From contig JAFEVB010000002.1 in the NCBI GenBank assembly GCA_032629725.1, forward strand, positions 2,790,001-2,854,000: a DNA stretch of 64,000 bases, written 5' to 3'. A model generated the notes under the pieces. That model saw nothing but the letters and a program-made list of their open reading frames with translations. It ran no database searches and had not been told where the DNA came from. Each line of letters begins with the position of its first letter. Position 1 is the first letter of the stretch. Below, one piece after another: positions 56,711-64,000 of the stretch. The translations under genes were made by a program, and so were the position numbers. The stretch is from Gremmenia infestans. Lineage: Eukaryota; Ascomycota; Leotiomycetes; Helotiales; Hamatocanthoscyphaceae.

Positions 56711-58716
56711 TCAATGACGGCCTGGCTGTGGTTCCCAATTTTGCAATCGAGGACCATACTCGTCAACAATCCACTGGCAGTATTCTTGCCACCTCCTTGT
56801 CCATTCCTCGGTTACACTTGCTAACTGCTCGGGGTCCATACAACTGTGCTCCAAACTCCATTTAGCAAGCTGTTTCCAGCCAAGTAAAGTCATGGATTCG
56901 GAGCCGATCATGACTTGGTAAAAGTCATGGGATAATGAAGATCTGATTGTGTTAGCTAAGAGGTTATTGACAGTGCATTTCGAACGTACCTATAGAATGT
57001 AGCATTATCGCTGTTAACCGTGCAAGGAACATCATTTGCCAACAAGATAGGAAGATGATGACCCGCAGCAACTGGAGTGAGCCCCAGTACTTCGTTTGAG
57101 ATTGGGCAACACTCGATAGCGATATTTTTCTCCTTGAATATGTCCATAATAAGTGGATGTCTCGCGATGGCGTATCCGTGACCGATACGTTTAGCGTTCA
57201 AAAGGACAGCATCAAACAGATTTCCGTCGACTTTCGAGCCAACATCCAGAGTTTCACCGCAATGGAAGAGAAATGGGATATCAAGGTTCTGCTCTTTGCA
57301 CTTCTTCCGGAAATCGAGGAATTCTGGGACAAAATGACGAAGTTCGTTGCCCATTTCCTCGTGGCCAACAAGATCGAAGCCTAAGCTCTGTTAGTTTGCG
57401 CTCTCGGATTAGAATATTCTAGTGACTTACCACAGAGCAAGCCCGTGTATTTCTTTTTCAAGTCTATACATTCATCCAAAGCCCTTTGTATCTGCGGCTT
57501 CTGGAAGGATCGTGGAGTGCAGTAAATTACTTTCATGCCCCCAAAATATTCGCCACGTTTCTGGAGTACTTGCTGCGTAGCCTTGAGCTCCTCATCGATG
57601 ATTTTCATGATTCCTTCATTCCCAATAGAACCCTTCCCATCGTCGGTCTTGAGCGAGTTATTGCTCATAAAATTTGGTCGGATTTCGGCATATTGGATGT
57701 TGTCGCTAACGAAATCTTTGATACACTCGCGAGTGTAGTTGCGGAAGGCTGATTCATAGGCAAATAGTCCTTTCATCATCTGGGTCCGATAATTAAATCT
57801 TTCCCAAATGCTTCTCTTGTTAGCTATGCAACTAGGGGTTGAGGAAATATATAACCTACCCACGGCCTGTTTGCTGCACTCCGTATGCCTCGCTTTCTGA
57901 TATTTGCATCTTTCTCTCTAGCCAAGTTTCAGCCCCTATGGTCCCTTTCAATGTCTGCCCGCTTTCGTCGACAAAATCGAAGTTCTGTTGGAACTTTTGA
58001 TACGCCATCCACGTATTGCAAAGGTAGTTTTCATCCCAGACATTGCCTAAGGGTACATGCTTTTCATTCCCGGCTGCATCTTTGGTGTGAGTCGCTTCGT
58101 GTGGTGTCAGAACCATAAATGAGATTCTTGATGCTGCCATGTTCTCCGGATTTGTCAGAGGGAGTGTGCTTCGAATATACATAGCGTTGATGTCCCTCGC
58201 CTGCTGAATTAAGAATCTCGCTGGTAGACAGGAATTGAAGTGGATGTGAAGATGCGCTCCTTTGGGCATCCGTTTTGCGACTTGCATCAACTCTGTTTTA
58301 TTGATGAGCTCGACGTTCCCTAGGAAATGCTCCCCCTGGGTCCTCTTCCCGGTAGATTCCCCCTGAGCGTCATGTGATATGCCGTATGTATTGTCCCAGT
58401 CGAAAGCTCTTATTTTTAGGACTAGAGCGGTGGCTTCTTTCTCAATTTTTGAAGCGTGAGCGATGACTTCGGCATCAAATGCCCTGCTTCTTTCCGCTGA
58501 CTGGAGCAGCTCCAAAGCTTTGGTGTATTCGGTCTCATCTCCAAAATCTCGATTGTGAATAGCTGCGCGCCAGTTCTTTTGTGATTTCGTGCTAGTCTTG
58601 CTAAAGTGAGACATCTTATGAAGTCGTCGCGGTGTTTGAGAAGGAAGTTGCGATGGGGCCTTTCCTTCTGATGGCTCTCCACCGTCTTTATCAACGATTG
58701 AGCAAAGAGCACCCAT
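56711..58716 (-). CDS. ADA2/ADGF-type adenosine deaminase with N-terminal acylation motif
   Basis: Metal-dependent deaminase of the adenosine deaminase-related growth factor (CECR1/ADA2) type that would convert adenosine to inosine. Exons read as 57864-58716, 57431-57823, 56990-57380 and 56711-56942 (introns 40, 50 and 47 nt), giving 622 residues. Zinc and active-site motifs are present: MPKGAHLHIHF (His157/His159), GFDLVGHE, FHCGE, RIGHGYA, ECCPISNEVL and VNSDNATFY, the last with DN where the common ADA signature has DD. A fungal N-terminal helical region (about 50-150) precedes the barrel. There is no signal peptide. Instead the protein starts MGALCS, with Gly2 and Ser6 fitting an N-myristoylation signal and Cys5 a palmitoylation site. 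The 40-nt first intron (GTGGGT donor) was chosen because it alone keeps the frame. Confidence 0.85.
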
Positions 58717-59822
58717 TCCATTCAGCCTCCTCTAGAGTCACAGATGCCTGCGCTTGCAAAATAGCTTCGAGTTAAGAACAAATTGGCCTACGTTAAGGCG
58801 CAATCTCATAGCTGAGGTGGGCAGTTGCGGTGAACGCCAGAAATCATAGAGGAAGTAAGTTGTTGATGCTTTCGTGATGAAGCCTGGAGGTCCTTGGGAT
58901 GACATTATGCTAAGCCCCGCAGCCACTTTCGCGATCGTACGCTAATTGGCTAAACTACCATACGCCAACGCCAGCCCCCTGCTTTTACGGAGATCTCGAG
59001 CTCGAGGTCACCGAACGACAAGGAGCGCACAAACACAAGGGTGATGGTAAGAAACAGGAGATTGTGCAAGGGAATTTCCTTAACATGAGGATGAGAGATG
59101 AGATGCATCCGTTTATGCTGTATCTGCCAAGTAGCTTGATCACGTGTCTTATTACTGCTTGTGATCACAAACAGCAAACGGCAAACATCAAACAGCAAGC
59201 AAGCAAGAAAGTACTACCTAGGTATTCTGTCGGTCATGATGATCATTATGCCTTGGCGGCAATGGTCTCGAGGGTATGTCTTCTCAGAAGGACATTGAGT
59301 CCGGTGTCAAGTGGCTTGTAACTAAAAGTCACCTCAAAATACGACCCGCACGCACAATAATCGTAAGGCTGGATCAAAGGCAGATCAGCAGGCTTGGCCG
59401 GGCCGGTGCTTGTTTGGAACTGCCGCCAGACCCAAACCAGACCTGCGGTATCCGAGATCATTTCGCGCTTGTTCCAGACGACCTGACACAAGTTCATGAC
59501 TGTTCCTGCGTGCTAGTTGAGGCTGTGCCGTTGAAAATGGCGGGTTGACTTAGCAATGACCAGATGGGGTCCATCTCAGGCTTTCTGAACACCACAAGTG
59601 ATTGCTAAAGGTCAGAGTTCCATATTTTCACTTGTGTAGACTCACCTGTAGTGGTTTTTCCTAATTTCGCTCCTAACATAGCCATCATGATGCGGTAAAC
59701 AACGTTCATTTTAGTTTCTACGCATAAAGGTGTATCACTCTAATAACCATTTAACGCCCCTCGCTGCAGTTTGGCCACTTCTGAAAGACTTTTACATCGC
59801 CGAATCATCGCTTCTTGAGCGC
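58717..59822. other. Intergenic with one doubtful open frame
   Basis: This is 1.1 kb between the ADA2-type start and the SRP40 stop codon. Apart from the minus-strand frame at 59246-59497, listed separately, I see no gene. Confidence 0.4.
59246..59497 (-). CDS. Doubtful 83-residue open frame with protein-like composition
   Basis: No family recognised. The frame ends in a coherent, balanced sequence (GLVWVWRQFQTSTG, PYDYCACGSYFEVTFSYKPL, DTGLNVLLRRHTLETIAAKA) that looks less random than its surroundings. A usable splice acceptor (CTCAACTAG) lies just upstream in phase, and a possible first exon with a GTGAGT donor starts near 59710, but I could not join them without a stop. It may be the last exon of an undetected small gene, a relic, or chance. 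Confidence 0.22.
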   Translation of the reverse strand: MNLCQVVWNKREMISDTAGLVWVWRQFQTSTGPAKPADLPLIQPYDYCACGSYFEVTFSYKPLDTGLNVLLRRHTLETIAAKA

Positions 59823-61385
59823 CTAATCCTCAAACTTGATCCCCTTCTTGCCTTCAACGTCAATATATCCACCTCTGTAGCTTCCCCTCTTCTTCTTGTT
59901 CTTCTCCTTCGTGAAACCCTTTCCTTTGGTCACAATGAGATCCTCGTGAGCCTTCTGTGCATAGTCATAGGGCACATATGCATTGCTAGCTAAGCGATCA
60001 TCAACCTTGATATCCGACGAGATTCGGGAGAACGGGACGTTAGTCTTCCTGAAAGGCTTCTTGATGACTGGGTCGGGGGGTAGTGGCGGTGAAAGTTTTC
60101 GTTCTGTGACTGTAACTACGCTCTTGGCGACCTTTTTCGATTTTGGCTCTTCATCGGAATCGTTTGACGACGAAGAATCAGATGACGAGCCGGAGGATGA
60201 AGTTGTCGATTTCTTAGCGCCGTCAGAAAGTGTAGCACTGCTTTCTGAGTTCAAAGCCCCCTTCTTACTGGATGTGGAATCGCTGTCAGATCCAGACGAG
60301 GAATCAGAGGAATCAGAATCAGAGGCGGGTAGTGGTATATTTTGGGCAATGGAGTTGGAGGAAGAATCAGATTCGCTTTCAGATGAGTCGCTTTCTGAGG
60401 AGCTCGATGTCTGCGCCACTTTCTTCGTATCTGAGCCCTCTTCATCTGAGCTTGAACCTGTGTCGGAGGAAGATGACTCGCTTTTGGACGAGCCCGGTTT
60501 GACAACTTTCGCTTCATCGGAGGATGAATCTGATTCAGAAGACGATGTTGAACTCTCGCTTGAAGATGGCGAGTTTGCTTTGGTTTTCACCTTTTTGACC
60601 TTTGGAGCTTCATCCTCGGAACTCGAATCTGAGCCTGAAGTGGAGGATTCGCTACTGGATGAAACTGCTTTGCGTTTCAGGCCTTTAGACTTTGGCTTTG
60701 GCGATGGAGCTTTTGTAGTGGGGGATTCATTCTCATCATCTGCATCGCTGTCGGAGCTGCTCGACGAGGCCGAAGACGAGGCCGAAGACGAGATCGAAGA
60801 CGAGAGAGAAGGGGACCTCTTCACAGAAACTTTCGTTGGTGGTGCATCGGTCATTTCTACGTCGCTGGCACCACTAGATTCTTGGACCTTTGCCTTTTTC
60901 TTTTCCACCTTTGCCTGCTTGTCTTTCCGCTTCTTGGTGACCTTGCCATTCTCCCCGACTTTTGCCTTCGAGTCTGCAGGAGTATCCTGCACCTTCAACT
61001 GAAGCCATTCATTGTAAATTGTGTTAAGCGACGGTATGTTCTGAACGTCCTCCGCAGCAAGTCCTCGACTACCACTTTCGGTTCGAAATGCTCGCGTTGT
61101 GCTGGCAAATTCGTTCTCGGAAAGAAAAGCGCCAATGAGCCCCACCAGTTGTGAGGGGGGTGCAGGCTTTGTGGACGCACCACCGGCTCGTTGTTTGAGC
61201 AAATCTTTAGCCAGTTGCTTCTCTTCCTTGTTCTTCGATCGGTCCTGATTCTGGGATTTCGGTACGCTCGTCGAGGCAGGCTTATCATTGGAAGGGTTAC
61301 TGGAAGGGAAAAGCCAATCTGCCTGTTTCTTGGCAGGAGCATTTTTCCGCTTCCCAATCTTCTCCATATTCGGATTTCCAGACAT
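59823..61385 (-). CDS. SRP40: SRP40/Nopp140-like nucleolar phosphoprotein
   Basis: Nucleolar chaperone that links snoRNPs to the nucleolus and Cajal-type bodies; Ser-rich tracts are targets of casein kinase 2. The single uninterrupted frame encodes 520 residues. After a basic N-terminus, a LisH-like segment (LVGLIGAFLSENEFASTTRAF then IPSLNTIYNEWLQL) occupies about 78-130. The middle (about 165-430) alternates Ser/Asp/Glu tracts with Lys/Pro-rich spacers, the Nopp140 pattern. The C-terminal 75 residues hold the conserved SRP40 domain, starting PFRKTNVPFSRI and ending with YRGGYIDVEGKKGIKFED. The long opposite-strand frame (59983-61002) is a codon-composition shadow of the Ser/acidic tracts. 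Confidence 0.93.
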   Translation of the reverse strand: MSGNPNMEKIGKRKNAPAKKQADWLFPSSNPSNDKPASTSVPKSQNQDRSKNKEEKQLAKDLLKQRAGGASTKPAPPSQLVGLIGAFLSENEFASTTRAFRTESGSRGLAAEDVQNIPSLNTIYNEWLQLKVQDTPADSKAKVGENGKVTKKRKDKQAKVEKKKAKVQESSGASDVEMTDAPPTKVSVKRSPSLSSSISSSASSSASSSSSDSDADDENESPTTKAPSPKPKSKGLKRKAVSSSSESSTSGSDSSSEDEAPKVKKVKTKANSPSSSESSTSSSESDSSSDEAKVVKPGSSKSESSSSDTGSSSDEEGSDTKKVAQTSSSSESDSSESESDSSSNSIAQNIPLPASDSDSSDSSSGSDSDSTSSKKGALNSESSATLSDGAKKSTTSSSGSSSDSSSSNDSDEEPKSKKVAKSVVTVTERKLSPPLPPDPVIKKPFRKTNVPFSRISSDIKVDDRLASNAYVPYDYAQKAHEDLIVTKGKGFTKEKNKKKRGSYRGGYIDVEGKKGIKFED

Positions 61386-62324
61386 CGCGAAGTCTGCGAT
61401 TGGCGCTGGTGTAGTTGAGGATGAGTATTAAAAAAGTTGGAGAACTTCTTATCGCAAGAAAAAAAAAGTTCCAGCAGAGGAGAAGCGAACGGCAAGGATC
61501 TATGCGCTGCTGACTAGCCCAGAATGGCCTAGCCTAGGTTTATTAAGTACACCTCTTTCTTACTTACAAAACAAGTAAGTCAAATTTCATGGCCAGGTTG
61601 AAAAGAACGATTTACATAAGGAAGGACTGCGATTGGCTTTAAAGTTAGTCTCTGAATACTTGAGTTGGTTAGCTTCTCATCGAGGTAATTCAAGTGAAGT
61701 ATGGAGTTATTGTAGAATCAGACAAACATTAAGCATCTGCTTTTACGGACTTTCTAGACGTATGTATAATAGTTTACGGAGGTAAGAAGTTGCTTTATCT
61801 GGGTGGGACTGAGACGAGACAGGCATGAATCTACAGGTCCGTTATCTTCAAAATGTCTCACATGGGATGTGGTGAAAATGTAGGTTGGCCAGTACTCGAG
61901 AACAGTACTCGCTCGGCCTCGGACATGAACATGTGATTTAATCTGTGACAATTGACGAGATTCCAGTTTCTGTAGAAAGCCAGGAGATAATCATTTTTCT
62001 ACAATACGGAAAGAGTGTAACCTGAAGCTAGAGTTATTAAATTAATATAAAATATAAAGTTGCATATCCGGCACACTTGGATCACTTGGACCACCGTTCT
62101 ACGCTACAGCAATTACGACGTGACTTCAGGCGAGCTTGAACATGATCGTTAATATCAACGCCTCAAGGGTACACGGCACCAGCTCGTCTTGAACCTAACC
62201 ACGCGGATCGGCCGAGCTATGAATCTGGAGCTATCCCAGGGACAATATCCAATCCGCCCATACGTTTAGATGACTGCACCCAAACCGTCCACTATACGCC
62301 GCTGAACCGACGTGGCTCCGCCAA
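61386..62324. other. Divergent promoter region (SRP40 / Sec3)
   Basis: This is 939 bp between divergent genes. I see no gene or repeat; AT-rich around 62030-62060. Confidence 0.4.
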
Positions 62325-64000
62325 ATGGAGGGTTCATCTACGAATGGATCTGGCGGGGTCAACGGCAGTAATGGAATGAGCAGGGCCGCACGCTTTGAGG
62401 ATGAGAAGCGGAGGATAATTGAGAGTTGCTTTGGCAAGAAGGAGGATGATGGGTCACGTACGGCCTTGAGGACCCCGTATATGGATGTGACGGATTCTGG
62501 CTGACATGTCTTCTAGTTGCGGAATCGTATATTACACATATAAGAATCATCGAAGATGCTGCATATCCGTCCTCACCACCTCCCCCGAATTCAAGCCAGG
62601 ACACCAAGAAACCCCGTCTCGTCATTGTCGCTGTGCGCAGGTCTGGGCGGGTTCGGATGCATAAGGCGAGGGAAAATGGCAATGGATCCTTTTCAATAGG
62701 CAAAACCTGGGCTCTCGATGATCTGACGGGTATCAAGTCTTTCAGCAGCGCCGTTTCTGCTACGATGACAGAGGAACAACAGAAGCAATGGGCAGGGGGG
62801 GTTGGATTCGTGGTATCGTTAGGCAAGCCGTATTACTGGCAGGCGAACACCGCGAAGGAAAAGCAATTTTTCATTGCATCCCTCGTTAAAATCTTCACCA
62901 AATACACTGGGGGTAAATCACCGGAACTCATTGGATTTGAACCCAGTGAGCGAGAGCAGCTGTTGGGTGTTTCTGCTGCTGCGAGACCACCACCACCTTC
63001 TTTACAACCTGGCGGTGGAGCGGCAAGACCTTCATATGGGCAAGCCCAGAACCGTCCACCCAGACGAGAACCGTCGCAAGAACCAATTTTGCGAAAACAA
63101 CCCAGTCGCGATGCAGTCCAGCGTCCGCCTCCACCGCTGCTCCCTCCTCCAAGTGGGACCTCCTCCTTCACTTCTCAAACATCAAGGCCACCATCGAGGC
63201 CTTCATCGCGACCTCGCCCTGAGACTTCTCCCAACGGTAGCATAGAGGGCAGTGTCCCTGCCATCCCCCGGAACCAGCAGAATCAGCAGAACCAACCAGT
63301 CTTGAAGAGGATAGCTGGCACTAATGGAGGTCAAGAATCCTTTGGTAGGAGTGAGGAGAACTTAGGTCTACCCCCTCGCTCGCGCGGTGGGCTTAATGGT
63401 GCGCCGAACGGACCAGGAAGATTCCAGGACCGTAGCATGACTCCAAACTCGCTACGTTCTGTGACCCCCGAGAGCAGCATTTCTAGCAATAAAGATACCC
63501 TGGGTGACGTTCCACCCGTCCCTGCACCTTTAGCATTGCCTCCCGAACGGCGCAGGCCTCCCATACCAAATATCACCAGCTCACCGCGCCAACGTGGTCC
63601 GAACCTAGACGATAACATGATACCTTCGCCACTTGTAAGCCCCGGTATGCGGAGGGATGACACAAGACCTCCAGTAAGAGACGAAATGCGACTTCCGTCA
63701 AGAGACGAAATGCGACCTCCAACGAGAGATAGAATGCAACCTCCAGCAAGAGACGAAATGCGACCTCCAACTAGGGACAAAATGCCAATTCCAGCAAGAG
63801 ACGAAATTCGCCCTCCAGTAAGAGAAGGAATGCGGCCTCCAGCACGCAGCATTGAACGGATACCACCCCCCGACCGGATACAAACCCCTGAACGGACACA
63901 ACCCGATCGGATACAAATACCGGAACGGAATGTAGACACCATTTCAGCAAACATCACACCAGCAAAATTAGACGAACCAAATAAAACAAGCCCGACTCGT
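62325..64000 (+). CDS. SEC3: Exocyst complex component Sec3, N-terminal part (runs off window)
   Basis: Sec3 is the exocyst subunit that marks secretion sites; its N-terminal PH-like domain binds PIP2 and Rho GTPases at the plasma membrane. Exons read as 62325-62457 and 62517 to beyond 64000 (59-nt intron, donor GTACGG, acceptor TTCTAG), giving 539 residues without a stop. The N-terminus has ARFEDEKRRIIESCFGKK and then the domain core: ESYITHIRIIEDAAY, PRLVIVAVRRSGRVRMHKAR, SIGKTWALDDL, GFVVSLGKPYYWQANTAKEK and FFIASLVKIFTKYTGG. Residues from about 225 are a disordered Pro/Arg/Ser-rich linker including an 8-residue tandem repeat. The helical exocyst part must lie to the right. The frame is open to the right edge. 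Confidence 0.92.
63660..63850. repeat. 24-bp coding tandem repeat (RDEMRPPx units) in Sec3 linker
   Basis: About eight imperfect 24-bp units based on agagacgaaatgcgacctcca encode Arg-Asp-Glu-Met-Arg-Pro-Pro with a variable eighth residue. Units differ at synonymous and non-synonymous sites, so the array is older than the minisatellite at 29.85 kb. Confidence 0.85.

Noticed and set aside
59983..61002. 339-codon plus-strand open frame rich in Ser/Glu
   Set aside because: It is the exact antisense of the SRP40 Ser/Asp/Glu tracts, has no domain, and the minus-strand frame has the conserved SRP40 C-terminal domain.
1..64000. Secondary-metabolite gene cluster
   Set aside because: SDR and GST genes are present but far apart; no polyketide synthase, peptide synthetase, terpene synthase, cluster regulator or P450 is seen.

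Overview
This window is nuclear DNA of a filamentous ascomycete (Pezizomycotina), most likely a leotiomycete. The evidence is dense single genes on both strands, many short introns (mostly 46-63 nt, a few 36-41 nt) with GTRNGT donors and CTAAC/CTGAC-like branch sites, an Egh16/Gas1-type secreted protein, a cellobiose dehydrogenase, a UreD, and a 2EXR-like gene. There are no operons, no CRISPR array, no rRNA and no intact transposon. Gene models were built by reading splice junctions by eye; exon coordinates are in each entry.

Layout. 1-3.7 kb: a cellobiose dehydrogenase running off the left edge and an Egh16-like secreted protein, both on the minus strand. 5.9-9.6 kb: an SDR oxidoreductase, a 2EXR-like gene with a frame conflict, and a RING protein with an in-frame stop. 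9.8-14.7 kb: UreD (minus) diverging from the cohesin SA/STAG subunit (plus). 15.6-26.1 kb: plus-strand genes for a BTB protein, a hydrophilic low-complexity protein, an Ecm33/receptor-L-domain membrane protein, a CorA/Mnr2 magnesium transporter and a C2H2 zinc-finger protein. 27.4-30.8 kb: a glutathione S-transferase and an acidic protein carrying a 14-unit minisatellite plus a frameshifting 14-bp duplication. 31.3-43.6 kb: a four-BRCT Dpb11/Rad4 protein, a Trk potassium transporter, an intron-containing tRNA-Ser(CGA), a small membrane protein, a basic/acidic nuclear-type protein and a rhomboid protease. 46.1-49.6 kb: the DNA polymerase delta catalytic subunit. 51.9-64 kb: a second BTB-like protein, an unrecognised membrane protein, an ADA2-type adenosine deaminase, an SRP40/Nopp140 protein, and exocyst Sec3 running off the right edge.

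Most genes are housekeeping and functionally unrelated. Two themes stand out. First, three genome-duplication genes (cohesin SA, Dpb11, Pol delta) each carry a tight cluster of TCGCGT/ACGCGA-type sites 55-135 bp upstream of their start codons, as expected for MBF-type G1/S control. Second, a cellobiose dehydrogenase with its electron-donating cytochrome domain sits beside an Egh16-like protein whose predicted mature N-terminus is His-Gly and which has only one other histidine. This prompts the untested idea of a copper protein with a CDH redox partner. No clear-cut novel system is proven by the sequence alone.
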